Assembly: GCA_964459205.1 (NCBI GenBank)
Contig: CAYWKJ010000002.1
Span: forward strand, 1-64,000
From: JABJMC01 sp964459205
GTDB lineage: Bacteria; Patescibacteriota; Gracilibacteria; UBA1369; UBA12473
Reading direction: 5' to 3'
Length of the DNA stretch: 64,000 nucleotides
Below, in pieces: positions 33,133 through 42,896 of this stretch. A model generated the notes under the pieces. It made no database searches. It saw only the letters and a list, made by a program, of their open reading frames with translations, and was not told the origin of the DNA. How positions within the stretch are numbered: the first letter of the stretch is position 1; every line of letters begins with the position of its first letter. Position numbers and translations under genes: made by a program.

Positions 33133-33630
33133 CTATTTCAACTTCACAATCTTATACACGACCTTTCCAGCCGGCACATGAGCGTCAACTTGATCGCCGA
33201 CTTTATGATCTAACAAAGCCTCCCCAATCGGAGATTCATTAGAAATCCGATGACTTAGCGGATCTGCCTCAGTAGAACCAACTATTGTATAAGTTTCATT
33301 TTCACCATCACGTGGTTTAATTCGTTTAATTGTGACCTCACTACCAAGCTCAACTACTTTGCCCTGTTTGTGGGTAATAATCTTCGCATGCTTAACTTTT
33401 TCCTCTAATTCAATAATACGAGCCTCCAAAAAAGCCTGTTCATTTTTAGCTTCTTCATACTCAGAGTTCTCTGATAGATCACCATAAGAAATCGCCTCTT
33501 CTAGACGCTTGGCCACCTCCCGACGCCGGACATTTTTCAGATTCTCTAACTCATCATTTAATTGTTTTAAACCCTCTTTTGTAACAAAAGTAACCTTATC
33601 ATCTTTCATGGTAGCGTCGCGCTTTGGCAT
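33133..33630 (-). CDS. greA: Transcription elongation factor GreA
   Basis: Rescues backtracked RNA polymerase by stimulating transcript cleavage. The 165-aa protein has the N-terminal antiparallel coiled coil (GLKQLNDELENLKNVRRREVA, ISYGDLSENSEYEEAK with the conserved acidic tip) and the C-terminal FKBP-like domain (ISNESPIGEALLDHKVGDQV). It is slightly longer than E. coli GreA at the N-terminus. It is the last gene of the minus-strand run, 20 bases after rpoD. Confidence 0.97.
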   Translation of the reverse strand: MPKRDATMKDDKVTFVTKEGLKQLNDELENLKNVRRREVAKRLEEAISYGDLSENSEYEEAKNEQAFLEARIIELEEKVKHAKIITHKQGKVVELGSEVTIKRIKPRDGENETYTIVGSTEADPLSHRISNESPIGEALLDHKVGDQVDAHVPAGKVVYKIVKLK

Positions 33631-33649
33631 TATTAAGTGTTTTTAAAGA

Positions 33650-34807
33650 CTAATTACGAATTCGAACACTAGTTGGGTGTTCTTTGAGTTTCTGAAGCAC
33701 TTTGGCCTCAATTTGACGGATACGTTCACGCGTTACTCCAAACTCCTGACCAACTTCCTCTAAAGTATGGCCAATGCCATCTTTAAGTCCAAACCGCATT
33801 TCAATAATCTTTCGTTCTCGCGGTGAAAGGTACTGGAGCATTTCATGGATATTCTCCTTAATGATATTACGATTTGTAAGATCTGACGGAGAAAGTGAAT
33901 CCTGGTCCTCAATAAAATCTCCTAATTTACTATCTTCTTCAGCTCCCACTGGCGCCTCTAAAGACACAATATCCTGAGAAATCTTCATAATATGGCGCAC
34001 TTTCTTTACTTCCATAGTCATTTCAGCCGCCAATTCTTCAATTAATGGTTCACGACCCAACTCCTGCATTAAACGACGTTGCGTATGCGTAAGTTTATTG
34101 ATCGTTTCCACCATATGAACTGGAATACGAATCGTGCGAGCCTGATCAGCAATCGCTCGGGTTATCGCCTGACGAATCCACCAAGTAGCATAAGTTGAGA
34201 ATTTAAATCCACGATCTGGATCAAATTTTTCAACAGCTCGGAAAAGACCAATATTCCCTTCCTGAATTAAATCAAGGAACGAAAGACCACGTCCGATATA
34301 TTTTTTTGCAATACTAACCACCAAACGAAGATTAGCCTCAGCAAGCTGCTTTTTAGCAGATTGATCGCCCTTAGCAATTCGACGAGCTAAATCCGCCTCT
34401 TCTTTAGCAGTTAACAGATCAACTTTTCCAATTTCACACAAATACATTCGAATCGAATCATTCGCAATATCACTTAAATCAACCTCTTTACGAGCCTTTT
34501 TATCAGCCTCTTCCTTGGTTGGTTTCTTTTTATCACCTTCACCCTCTTTTTTAGGAGCTTTTTTCTTTTTATCCCAAATCAACTTATCTTTCACATCAAT
34601 CACATCAATACCTAAATCCAAAAACAAAGTATAAATCTCATCCAGCAACAAAACATCCTCCTCAGCATCTGGCACCGCCTTCATCAATTCTTGTTGTGTC
34701 ACAAAACCACGTTCACGACCTTTTTTAATCAGTTTTTTAACTGCCGGAGGATAATCGTCTAACTTATCGTCTGTAAAATGAGAAATGAATTTTCTAGTTC
34801 GCGCCAT
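33650..34807 (-). CDS. rpoD: Primary RNA polymerase sigma factor (sigma-70 type)
   Basis: Primary sigma factor of 385 aa from ATG 34807 (MARTRKFISHF); the frame extends to 34867, but that would overlap dnaG and add atypical residues. An N-terminal sigma 1.1-like region is followed by a Lys-rich linker. Then come region 1.2/2 (DSIRMYLCEIGKVDLLT; FLDLIQEGNIGLFRAVEKFDPDRGFKFSTYATWWIRQAI, broken here for length at RGF), region 3 and region 4 (HTLEEVGQEFGVTRERIRQIE helix-turn-helix). The region 3.0 stretch RIPVHMVETINKL keeps the His and Glu known in E. coli to read the extended -10, in line with the TGn promoters seen here. It sits four bases after dnaG. Confidence 0.96.
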   Translation of the reverse strand: MARTRKFISHFTDDKLDDYPPAVKKLIKKGRERGFVTQQELMKAVPDAEEDVLLLDEIYTLFLDLGIDVIDVKDKLIWDKKKKAPKKEGEGDKKKPTKEEADKKARKEVDLSDIANDSIRMYLCEIGKVDLLTAKEEADLARRIAKGDQSAKKQLAEANLRLVVSIAKKYIGRGLSFLDLIQEGNIGLFRAVEKFDPDRGFKFSTYATWWIRQAITRAIADQARTIRIPVHMVETINKLTHTQRRLMQELGREPLIEELAAEMTMEVKKVRHIMKISQDIVSLEAPVGAEEDSKLGDFIEDQDSLSPSDLTNRNIIKENIHEMLQYLSPRERKIIEMRFGLKDGIGHTLEEVGQEFGVTRERIRQIEAKVLQKLKEHPTSVRIRN

Positions 34808-34811
34808 GCAT

Positions 34812-36581
34812 TTAGGAGAAAAGTGCAGAATACTCTTGGAAGAGCTTTGCTTCTGTCTCAACGTCATTTGATTTTTGCGCCTCTCTAATCTGTTCCATTA
34901 ACTCTTTAGCTTGATTTTTATGGGAGCTCTGAACCAGCCTCTCCCCCACTGCAATCATTTCCTTAGTCAGCATCTCTTCAGAAAGATCAGAATTTTTATT
35001 CTCAGCATAGAGCATTACTACCTCCCATTTCTGCTGCTCTTCCTCCTGTAAATTGGCAAAAATAACGTGAACGTCGACACAAGCCTCGGCATTATACTGA
35101 GAAAGAACAGATTTGTAAACTGTTTTTAAGGGTTCTTCAAACATCTTTTCAGAAACAGTCAAGACTTCTTTGCTAACCTGTTCCGGGAACCGCAACAAAA
35201 GCCCTAAAAAGTAATCAGGATCAGAAACCTTTCCAGTTATTTGAGCAGCCTTTACATCCTTATGAGAACGCTCATAAGCATATGGATCCTTTTTGAGTGA
35301 ATTATACTCGTCGTAAACAAACTTAGGATCAGTTTTAAGTAAAAATCCAAGCTGTTTAATAAAATGATCTCGCTCCATTGACCCCGCCTTTTTAAGCAAC
35401 GGCAAAAACTCTTTAAGTGCCTTCTGCTTACCTTCTAAAGTGGAACAATCATGCTGCTTGCCAGCCAACTCCAAGTAATAATCCAAATAAAACGGAGCTG
35501 CAGCCACTGCTTTCTCCCACAAAGCTGGATCTTGTTTAATACACTCATCTGGATCCTTACCCTCTGGGACCTGAATAACTCGCATATTAAGACCAAAATG
35601 CTGACCTAACTCCACCGCGCGCTTAAGAGCGTCTTGCCCAGCTGAATCAGTATCAAAAGCAAAGGCCACATTATGCGTAAACCTCTTAATTAACTTAATT
35701 TGCGCCTCAGTTAACGCTGTACCAGAACTAGCCACCACATTTCGAATCCCCGCTTGGTGCGAAGCCATTACATCCATATAACCCTCTACTACCACGGCCA
35801 AATCTTGCTCACGAATCGCTTTTTTAGCCTTATCAAAACCATAAAGCACATCACTTTTATGATAAATCGGTGACTCTGGTGAGTTAAGGTATTTAGGCTG
35901 TTCGCCTTTTTTTAAAGCTCGCCCCCCAAACCCAACCACTCGTCCCTTGGCATCCCAAATTGGAAACATTAATCTTAGCCTAAAACGATCGTAAACTCGT
36001 CCGCCTCCCGTGTCTTTAGCAACCACCAAACCCAACTCCAATAAATCCTTTTTTGAACACTTTTTTTGTACAAGATGTTCATAAGTCGCTTCAAATGAAT
36101 CTGGCGATAATCCAACCTGAAATTCCTGAATTGTAGCGGCGGTAAAGCCACGGTTCTCCAAATATTGAAGAGATTTTTTCCCTTCTTTTGAGGACCGCAA
36201 TAAATCCTGATAAAACTTACTAGTTTCATCATTAATTCCGTACAAAACTTGTTTATGGTCTTTAGTTTCCTGCGATACAGGAGCTGCCATTTTATACTCT
36301 GACATTTCAAGACCAGCTCGATCTGCCAAAATCTCTATCGCGCCTTTAAAATCAACCCCTTCAATTTCTTGAATAAAAGTGAACATATCACCTCCTTTAT
36401 TACAACCAAAACAATATGCCAGTTGCCGCTCTGGGCTAACCACAAAACTGGGAGTTTTCTCCTGATGAAAAGGGCAGCAAGCCTTAAGACTGCGGCCCGC
36501 CCGCTTAAGTTGCACATAAGGCGCCACCACCTGCTCAATGGTTAGCCTATTCTTAATATCAGCAACAACATCTCCTTTCAT
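34812..36581 (-). CDS. dnaG: DNA primase
   Basis: Makes RNA primers for replication. The 589-aa protein starts with the zinc-binding domain (CCPFHQEKTPSF ... AYCFGCNKGGD: Cys, His, Cys, Cys), followed by the RNA polymerase domain and the Toprim core (VVVEGYMDVMASHQAG; FAFDTDSAGQDALKRA with the acidic metal ligands), then a helical C-terminal helicase-binding region. It lies immediately upstream of rpoD, the conserved dnaG-rpoD arrangement, with asnS upstream (gap 34 bases). Confidence 0.97.
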   Translation of the reverse strand: MKGDVVADIKNRLTIEQVVAPYVQLKRAGRSLKACCPFHQEKTPSFVVSPERQLAYCFGCNKGGDMFTFIQEIEGVDFKGAIEILADRAGLEMSEYKMAAPVSQETKDHKQVLYGINDETSKFYQDLLRSSKEGKKSLQYLENRGFTAATIQEFQVGLSPDSFEATYEHLVQKKCSKKDLLELGLVVAKDTGGGRVYDRFRLRLMFPIWDAKGRVVGFGGRALKKGEQPKYLNSPESPIYHKSDVLYGFDKAKKAIREQDLAVVVEGYMDVMASHQAGIRNVVASSGTALTEAQIKLIKRFTHNVAFAFDTDSAGQDALKRAVELGQHFGLNMRVIQVPEGKDPDECIKQDPALWEKAVAAAPFYLDYYLELAGKQHDCSTLEGKQKALKEFLPLLKKAGSMERDHFIKQLGFLLKTDPKFVYDEYNSLKKDPYAYERSHKDVKAAQITGKVSDPDYFLGLLLRFPEQVSKEVLTVSEKMFEEPLKTVYKSVLSQYNAEACVDVHVIFANLQEEEQQKWEVVMLYAENKNSDLSEEMLTKEMIAVGERLVQSSHKNQAKELMEQIREAQKSNDVETEAKLFQEYSALFS

Positions 36582-36615
36582 AAATAAACCTTAAGGGACG
36601 CCACTATAACGCATT

Positions 36616-37899
36616 TTATGGCCTAAATCGAGTAGTCATGCGTGGGAAAGGAATACACTCACGAATATGCTCAACTCCACACACAAAACGAACCATCCGC
36701 TCCAATCCTAAACCAAACCCGCTATGAGGGACAGATCCATACTTTCGCAAGTCTAAATACCATTGATATTCTGGCCCGTCCATATCCTCTTCTTCAATCG
36801 CTTTTTTAAGAATTTCATAAGAATCCTCACGTTGCGAGCCTCCAATCAACTCACCAGACCCCTCAGTGCCAATAAGATCATTATTCAAAACTAATTCTGG
36901 ATTTTCCGGGTCAACTTTCATGTAAAACGGCTTAATAGCGCGTGGCCATTTATGAATAAAAACTGGCACATCGCTGTCTTTAGTGATCGTAACCTCGTCA
37001 TCATTGCCTAAGTCCTCACCAAACTTAATATCCGATCCCTTAGATCGAAGATCCTCAATCGCTTCGGTATAAGTTAAACGTTTAAATGGAGCCTTAATTT
37101 TAGTAAGTGGCTCAATATCGCGTCCCAAAACCTCAAGCTCCTTTTTACAGCGCTCTACACAACGCTCCACAATAAACACAATCATATTTTCTTGAATTTC
37201 CATACTCTCCTCATGCTCCACAAATGCTGCCTCTGCATCCATCATCCAGAACTCAGTTAAATGGCGTTTAGTTTTACTTTTTTCCGCCCGAAAAGTTGGC
37301 CCAAAATCAAACCCCCGACCAACCGACATAATGGCGGCCTCCAGGTACAATTGACCAGACTGACTCAAAAAAAGTGTATCATCTTCAAAATATTCAATTT
37401 CAAACAAAGTAGTAGCTCCTTCACAAGCATTTGGCGTCAAAATTGGTGTATCAATTTTTACAAAACCATTCTCATGAAAATAGTCATAAACCGCGCTAAT
37501 CACGCAATCACGAACCCGCTGAATTGCCCACTGTTTTTTGGATCGCAGCCACAAATGACGATGATCAAGCAAAAAATCCGGACCATGCTCTTTTTTCGCA
37601 ATTGGGTACTCCTCTTCGGGGATATGAACAATTTCTATTCCCGTTACTTGCAACTCAAAAACATCATCTTTTTTTGGGTGCTGCGAGACTGTTCCGGTGA
37701 TTTTACAGGAAGTTTCCATGGTCATTTTTTCGGCCTCAGCCAACAAATCAGGCTCCGTTACAACTCCTTGCGTCATCCCACTACCATCACGCAATTGCAG
37801 AAAATAAATTTTTCCACTTCCACGCTTATTAAACATCCAGCCACGAATTGTAACTTCCTTATCAACATGGCTCCCTAAATCTTTTATAAGAACATTCAT
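36616..37899 (-). CDS. asnS: Asparaginyl-tRNA synthetase
   Basis: Class IIb synthetase of 427 aa. An N-terminal OB-fold anticodon-binding domain (VTIRGWMFNKRGSGKIYFLQLRDGSG, shortened here to its first part) is followed by class II motif 1, motif 2 (FRAEKSKTKRHLTEFWMMD) and motif 3 (GFGLGLERMVRFVCG). The ending IRECIPFPRMTTR is AsnRS-like rather than AspRS-like. Because AsnRS is present, the GatA/GatC seen later are probably needed mainly for Gln-tRNA(Gln). Gaps to neighbours are nine and 34 bases. Confidence 0.94.
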   Translation of the reverse strand: MNVLIKDLGSHVDKEVTIRGWMFNKRGSGKIYFLQLRDGSGMTQGVVTEPDLLAEAEKMTMETSCKITGTVSQHPKKDDVFELQVTGIEIVHIPEEEYPIAKKEHGPDFLLDHRHLWLRSKKQWAIQRVRDCVISAVYDYFHENGFVKIDTPILTPNACEGATTLFEIEYFEDDTLFLSQSGQLYLEAAIMSVGRGFDFGPTFRAEKSKTKRHLTEFWMMDAEAAFVEHEESMEIQENMIVFIVERCVERCKKELEVLGRDIEPLTKIKAPFKRLTYTEAIEDLRSKGSDIKFGEDLGNDDEVTITKDSDVPVFIHKWPRAIKPFYMKVDPENPELVLNNDLIGTEGSGELIGGSQREDSYEILKKAIEEEDMDGPEYQWYLDLRKYGSVPHSGFGLGLERMVRFVCGVEHIRECIPFPRMTTRFRP

Positions 37900-37908
37900 A
37901 AGAATTAA

Positions 37909-38985
37909 TTAAGTTTTATTTGCGCGGCCTTTCATGACCACTAATCCACCCAAAATTACCATAAGCCCTAGCATTATCGAAAGAGCAACCATTTTTTGAG
38001 CTGACCCAAGAAAAAGCGCTGTTCCCCCAAAAATAACCGACACTGTATAGATAAAAAACACAGCCTGACGCTCTGAAAAGCCAGCCTTCATTAAACGATG
38101 ATGAATATGACGCAAATCGCCCTTAAACGGCGATTGTTTCTGATAAATTCGACGCCCGATCACCCAGAGCGCATCTAAAATAGGGAATCCCATAATAAGC
38201 AGGGCTGTAGCGATTTTCCCGCCCGAAAAAATAGCCAGTGTCGCTAGCATAAATCCCAGGAACATACTGCCCGTGTCCCCCATCAAAATCTTAGCTGGTG
38301 TAAAATCAAATAACCAAAAAGCAAAGGCCGATCCCGCCAAAATAATAGCGAGCAGCGCCACGTCAGCCTGGTCTATATAATGAAAATTCGGACGAATCGC
38401 CAGGACAAACATAACTACCGACCCAATAGTCGTCAGTCCACTCACAATTCCGGGGACACCATCCATCCAATTCAACGTATTCATAAGAAGTATTATCCAC
38501 AAAATCGTAAACAAATCCGCCAACACCGTAAAATTGTAAACAGTATCGGCAATCGTAATCGGAATTTCGTAAGTATCTAAATAAATCAGTCCACCAAGAG
38601 GGTTTGTAACAGAAGTAATTCCCACTCCCGCCAAAATCACTGTTACCGCCGCTAACAACTGCACACCAAGTCTTAAAAACGGATTTAAACCAAAACGATC
38701 ATCCAAAAAACTCACTCCCACAATCATTGTCGCCGCAATCAACACCCCCCATAAATGCTTATCAAAATCCATAAAAATTCCCAGACATATCAAAAACACC
38801 ACAAAAATAATTAATCCCCCACTATAAGGAATCGGAGCCCGTTTAAGCCCGTACTTTTTAGGCCGATCAAGAAGCCCGAGTCGCGGAAACGCATAAAGCG
38901 AAAAAGCAGTCAGCACAAACGTGAGCGCAAAGGCGACAAAACCTGGGAGAAGATATGGCTGGAGGGCTTGTAAATAAGCAATCAT
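37909..38985 (-). CDS. Undecaprenyl-phosphate sugar-1-phosphate transferase (WecA/MraY family)
   Basis: Membrane enzyme that loads a UDP-sugar phosphate onto undecaprenyl phosphate. The 358-aa protein has about ten membrane segments. Family motifs: GVSFLDDRFGL (the DD pair), NTLNWMDGVPGI, ILMGDTGSMFLG and the His loop GDLRHIHHRL. These loops fit the WecA/TagO (GlcNAc-1-P) branch better than MraY, so it probably starts a wall teichoic-acid-like or surface polysaccharide. It lies between truB and asnS in the long minus-strand run. Confidence 0.9.
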   Translation of the reverse strand: MIAYLQALQPYLLPGFVAFALTFVLTAFSLYAFPRLGLLDRPKKYGLKRAPIPYSGGLIIFVVFLICLGIFMDFDKHLWGVLIAATMIVGVSFLDDRFGLNPFLRLGVQLLAAVTVILAGVGITSVTNPLGGLIYLDTYEIPITIADTVYNFTVLADLFTILWIILLMNTLNWMDGVPGIVSGLTTIGSVVMFVLAIRPNFHYIDQADVALLAIILAGSAFAFWLFDFTPAKILMGDTGSMFLGFMLATLAIFSGGKIATALLIMGFPILDALWVIGRRIYQKQSPFKGDLRHIHHRLMKAGFSERQAVFFIYTVSVIFGGTALFLGSAQKMVALSIMLGLMVILGGLVVMKGRANKT

Positions 38986-38993
38986 GACGGACG

Positions 38994-39839
38994 TTATTCT
39001 AACACAAAATTCTTAACTGGACTCAAAAAACCACTATTAAGTTCCGCTAGGCTGACCAGATGATCATTATGAAGAACCGCGAAAATAGTATCAGTATGCG
39101 GCGGACTACCACCCACATGAACCTTTTGACCCTGATTTAAAGCCCACATTTCATTCTCATTAACCTTTATGGTTGGCCAACCAGCCACAATTTGCTCGAG
39201 TGGAATAAGGTTTTCGGAGGTGATTTCGGTGGCCTTGCTAAGTGCAAATTCTCCCACGTGAGTGCGACGAAGTGCCGTCATAATCGCTCCACAACCAAGT
39301 ACTTGGCCCAAATCATGAACAATTGAACGGATATAGGTGCCGCTGGAGCAAGCTATCGTAAGCTGAGCTATAGGGCCGTCTAGATTTTCGAGCGTAAGTT
39401 TATCGATACGAACTTGGCGTGATTTAAGTTCGACCTTTTCACCTTTGCGTGCCAGATCATAAGCACGCTGACCATTTATTTTAAGAGCGGAAAAAGCAGG
39501 CGGTATTTGCTCGATTTCGCCCCGGAATTGCTCGAGGGCCTGCTCAAGTTGCGCGCGAGTAGGCAAAGGGACGTCTGTTTCGACAATTTGGCCCTCACTA
39601 TCATAAGTATCGCTAGTTTTGCCAAATTCAAGTGTAGCTTCGTACTCTTTGTCCGCGCCCATAAGGTATTCTATAAGCTTTGTTCCCTCGCCTACTGCCA
39701 AGACCAAAACTCCGGTAGCAAGCGGGTCCAACGTACCAAGGTGACCAATTTTGCGCACCTTAAGCACGCGGCGGGCCTGGGCCACCATATCAAACGAAGT
39801 TACGCCCGCTGGTTTGTCTAAAATAAAAAAACCTTTCAT
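38994..39839 (-). CDS. truB: tRNA pseudouridine-55 synthase TruB
   Basis: Forms pseudouridine 55 in the T loop of tRNAs. The 281-aa protein begins FFILDKPAGVTSF, has the catalytic Asp in the motif GHLGTLDPLATGVLV, and the YEATLEFGKTSDTYDSEG and IRSIVHDLG motifs. The C-terminal 40-50 residues form a short PUA-like part. The start ATG 39839 gives the standard N-terminus. Gaps of 35 bases to murE and eight bases to the WecA-type gene. Confidence 0.97.
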   Translation of the reverse strand: MKGFFILDKPAGVTSFDMVAQARRVLKVRKIGHLGTLDPLATGVLVLAVGEGTKLIEYLMGADKEYEATLEFGKTSDTYDSEGQIVETDVPLPTRAQLEQALEQFRGEIEQIPPAFSALKINGQRAYDLARKGEKVELKSRQVRIDKLTLENLDGPIAQLTIACSSGTYIRSIVHDLGQVLGCGAIMTALRRTHVGEFALSKATEITSENLIPLEQIVAGWPTIKVNENEMWALNQGQKVHVGGSPPHTDTIFAVLHNDHLVSLAELNSGFLSPVKNFVLE

Positions 39840-39874
39840 GGGTTTAGCGTAACGAAAGGCAGAGACGTCTGCAA

Positions 39875-41218
39875 CTAACTTTCCATATATCGGTTCCCCC
39901 GTTCGACTTGTCCAGGAAGGATTTCAACCTCAACTTCACGAGCCAAGAAATTACGCACAATTTGACGATCATCAGAAGGAATACGCTTTTTCCCAACCAC
40001 TTGAAAAGGCTCACAGCCTTTCCCGGCCACAATAACTGTGTCACCCTCACGCGCGATTGCCAATCCCAAACGAATCGCCTGCCGACGATTAGGAATTTTC
40101 CAAAAATGAGCACCTTCCTGACGCGGAATACCAGCGGCAACTTCCTCAATAATCTGGAGATTATCTTCAGTATAAGGGTCATCATCAGTAAGAATAATTT
40201 CATCAGCGTATTTATCAACAATCTGCCCCATTGTAGGACGTTTAGTCCGGTCACGATCACCAGTCGCTCCAAATACAAAAATAAGCCGCTTAGCAGTTAA
40301 TCCGCGAAACATGGCCAGTAGTTTTTCAAGTGAATCCGGGGCATGCGCATAATCAACAATCGCTGTATATTTTTGTCCTTCATCAATACGCTCAATCCGA
40401 CCAGGAACCGGACGAGCTTTAGCTAAAGCATGCTGAATTGTTTGCAAATTAATCTGCAAAGCAACTCCTACTGTAGCCGCCGCCAAAGCATTCTCAATAT
40501 TAAAATTACCAGGGAGCGGAAGTTCAATTTCCGCTTGATCATTTGGGACTTTCAAAACAAATCGACTTCCAGACGCCGTACAAGCAGGAGCTAATGCCTG
40601 ATATGAGCCCTTATGCATTCCATATAAATAAGTCCGATCTGCTACAAACTGTTCAAAATAAGGAGCCCGTGGGTCATCAGCATTAATAATAGCGACTTTA
40701 GGCACATCTGGCTTACGCTTGGTGTAATTAAGAAGACCAAAAAGCTTCCCTTTTGCCTTCACATATTCTTCCTCTGTATTGTGGTAATCTAAATGATCAT
40801 GAGAAAGGTTAGTAAAAACCGCCATATCCACACTCACACCCCACATTCGAGACTGATCCATGGCATGTGAAGTCACCTCCACCACCGCATATTTACATCC
40901 CTTATCCGCCATCCAACGTAATAATTGTTGGAACTTAAATGGCGGCAAAGTAGTCATTTTAAAATTATTCGTAAAAATCTGATCTTCTATCTGAAAATCA
41001 GCCGTCGTAATCATGCCAGCCTTATAGCCAGCCTCGCGTAAAATATCAAAAAGCAAATGACAAGTTGTGGTTTTACCATTAGTTCCAGTCACCCCAATAA
41101 TTGTCATCCGATCCGCCGGAAAACGATAATAAACCGCTGCCAAAACCGCCATTACTTTATGATAAACAAGGCGTAATGGGTGGTGCTGCGGAATCTTATT
41201 TTTCAGTTTTTGAAACAT
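39875..41218 (-). CDS. murE: UDP-N-acetylmuramyl-tripeptide synthetase (MurE family) without usual N-terminal domain
   Basis: Adds the third amino acid to UDP-MurNAc-dipeptide in peptidoglycan synthesis. The ATP-binding loop GVTGTNGKTTT is at residues 42-50, whereas in standard MurE it is near residue 110, so the UDP-binding N-terminal domain is replaced by about 40 residues with one hydrophobic stretch. The central domain (EVTSHAMDQSRMWGV; FTNLSHDHLDYHNT) and C-terminal domain (AIVDYAHAPDSLEKLL; FGATGDRDRTKRP; LTDDDPYTEDN) are intact. The substrate amino acid cannot be fixed by eye. The start overlaps the riboflavin kinase gene by 23 bases. Confidence 0.9.
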   Translation of the reverse strand: MFQKLKNKIPQHHPLRLVYHKVMAVLAAVYYRFPADRMTIIGVTGTNGKTTTCHLLFDILREAGYKAGMITTADFQIEDQIFTNNFKMTTLPPFKFQQLLRWMADKGCKYAVVEVTSHAMDQSRMWGVSVDMAVFTNLSHDHLDYHNTEEEYVKAKGKLFGLLNYTKRKPDVPKVAIINADDPRAPYFEQFVADRTYLYGMHKGSYQALAPACTASGSRFVLKVPNDQAEIELPLPGNFNIENALAAATVGVALQINLQTIQHALAKARPVPGRIERIDEGQKYTAIVDYAHAPDSLEKLLAMFRGLTAKRLIFVFGATGDRDRTKRPTMGQIVDKYADEIILTDDDPYTEDNLQIIEEVAAGIPRQEGAHFWKIPNRRQAIRLGLAIAREGDTVIVAGKGCEPFQVVGKKRIPSDDRQIVRNFLAREVEVEILPGQVERGNRYMES

Positions 41219-41570
41219 GGGAGGAGAAATATTTTCTTGCGGCCATGATATCTTGCTCTATCTGTTTTTTCAATGCCTCTGGGGAATCAAACTTTTCAGT
41301 GTCACGCAAACGCTGCAAAACTTGAACTAAGACTGGCTCTTTAACTTGTGGGTCATCAGTATTTAGTAAATGGATTTCTATGGAAGGATGAGCATCTGGA
41401 AAAGTGGGCCGCGGCCCCACATGCATTGCCGCTTCTTGCGCCTCTAAGAGGGCAACGTAAATGCCTGGCTCTGGCTCCTGTCCGGATTCAAGTTCCAAAT
41501 TTAAAGTTGGATAGCCAAGTTGCCGGCCGCGGCCATGACCAGGAATAATTTTTGCAGAAAATTCTAACAT
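41196..41570 (-). CDS. Stand-alone bacterial-type riboflavin kinase domain
   Basis: The 124-aa protein corresponds to the C-terminal riboflavin kinase half of bacterial RibF: IIPGHGRGRQLGYPTLNL with the GxPTxN nucleotide motif, GIYVALL, HVGPRPTF, SIEIHLLN and RLRDTEKFDSPEALKKQI. The N-terminal FMN adenylyltransferase half is missing. It should convert riboflavin to FMN. A RibL-like nucleotidyltransferase at 58366 could supply the second step to FAD. ATG 41570 is chosen; a GTG immediately before it is possible. The gene overlaps murE by 23 bases. Confidence 0.88.
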   Translation of the reverse strand: MLEFSAKIIPGHGRGRQLGYPTLNLELESGQEPEPGIYVALLEAQEAAMHVGPRPTFPDAHPSIEIHLLNTDDPQVKEPVLVQVLQRLRDTEKFDSPEALKKQIEQDIMAARKYFSSHVSKTEK

Positions 41571-41588
41571 CACATCTAAATAAAAAAT

Positions 41589-42881
41589 CTAAACTAACAT
41601 CGCCAGTACCCACCACCATAAATAAGCTAAATCATTTTTAAAAAACGGAGTATCAAACAATCCATGAGTCAAAATCACCACTAACATCGCCAAACCAATT
41701 AACTGCAGTTGAGTAGAAGGCCCATCCTTAAATCGCGCCCAAAACCGTTGCAAAAACGGTGGTAAATGCGGCGCCTCGCGATGCAGAATTTTTATAAATG
41801 CCAACACAATCAGCCAGGTCATCGCAAACAAGCCAAGCAGCCCCGTATTAAGCCAAAACGCCAACACTTCATTATGCGGATGCAACATTACCCATTCCAA
41901 AGGAGCGTGCCCCAAAACATCTGGAGCCGCCAGCATATATTGAACCTCAAACTGCCCCAAACCAACACCCACAATCGGGGCCTCTTTAATTAAATTTAAT
42001 GAAATCTCATAAACCTCCATACGAACGCTAGAAGAAGTTCTTCCTTCAAAATCTAAAAACTGATCAAATTTTTGCGTACCTTGCTGCGTAACCAACAAAA
42101 CCGCCACCAAAGTGGCGGCAAAACCAAGCCCCCACAATTTATGCTTTCTCGAAATACGCGGATGCAATAACAAATAAAATCCCGTTCCAACTCCTAATGC
42201 TATAAACGAAGCATAAGATTGTGTCCCCCACAAAGCAATAGCCATCACTAAAGTCATGGCCATTAAAACCCAACCCCAACTCTTATTTTTTTCATAAAAA
42301 AACTTAACAGCCAAAGCTCCTCCAGCAAGCACTACTGGCGCCAAATAAAGTGCTAAATAATTAGCAGATTCAAACGGACCAGAAGCCCGCGCATCAATTG
42401 TAATAAAATCACCGCTCACCACCTGATAAATCGCCCATAACGACAACCCAAAACCAGACACTACCAAAGCCCTAAAAGATCGTGTCCACCACTTATCTTT
42501 TCCACGCACAGCATTTGCCATAAAAAAGAACATCGCCGGCACCACAATCCACCCTTTCCAAACTCCTTGTGCAATGCGTTCACTCTGAATTTCTACACCA
42601 TCAATGTTAAACGTAATTTCCGGCACAATATTCATCGAAATCGTGGCGGCTACTAAAAACAAAACCATTGGCCACAGAGGACTTTTTTGCCCTTGCTTTA
42701 CATGATATTTAAACCACTTAAAACAATTCCTTTCACGCACAAACTGAGTCAACCCCCAAGCAACCAAAATAAGCACCACCACCTCGAGTAAAGTGGTTGG
42801 CACACCAGCTATCTCAAAACGCACGAGATAGAGTGGGAAAAGTAAAGGAAGTAAGGAGAGCCAAAAACGGTACTTCGTCAT
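41589..42881 (-). CDS. O-antigen ligase / polymerase-like polytopic membrane protein
   Basis: A 430-aa protein with about eleven to twelve membrane segments and a large extracytoplasmic loop before the C-terminal segments. The GVGLGQFEVQYML region and the HPHNEVLAFWLNTGLLGL motif with conserved His are typical of the O-antigen ligase / WaaL-like family (Wzy_C). In an organism without evident LPS it may ligate or polymerise a surface glycan built on the lipid carrier loaded by the WecA-type enzyme. The gap to the riboflavin kinase gene is 18 bases. Confidence 0.85.
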   Translation of the reverse strand: MTKYRFWLSLLPLLFPLYLVRFEIAGVPTTLLEVVVLILVAWGLTQFVRERNCFKWFKYHVKQGQKSPLWPMVLFLVAATISMNIVPEITFNIDGVEIQSERIAQGVWKGWIVVPAMFFFMANAVRGKDKWWTRSFRALVVSGFGLSLWAIYQVVSGDFITIDARASGPFESANYLALYLAPVVLAGGALAVKFFYEKNKSWGWVLMAMTLVMAIALWGTQSYASFIALGVGTGFYLLLHPRISRKHKLWGLGFAATLVAVLLVTQQGTQKFDQFLDFEGRTSSSVRMEVYEISLNLIKEAPIVGVGLGQFEVQYMLAAPDVLGHAPLEWVMLHPHNEVLAFWLNTGLLGLFAMTWLIVLAFIKILHREAPHLPPFLQRFWARFKDGPSTQLQLIGLAMLVVILTHGLFDTPFFKNDLAYLWWWVLAMLV

Positions 42882-42896
42882 AATAAATATTTTAAT

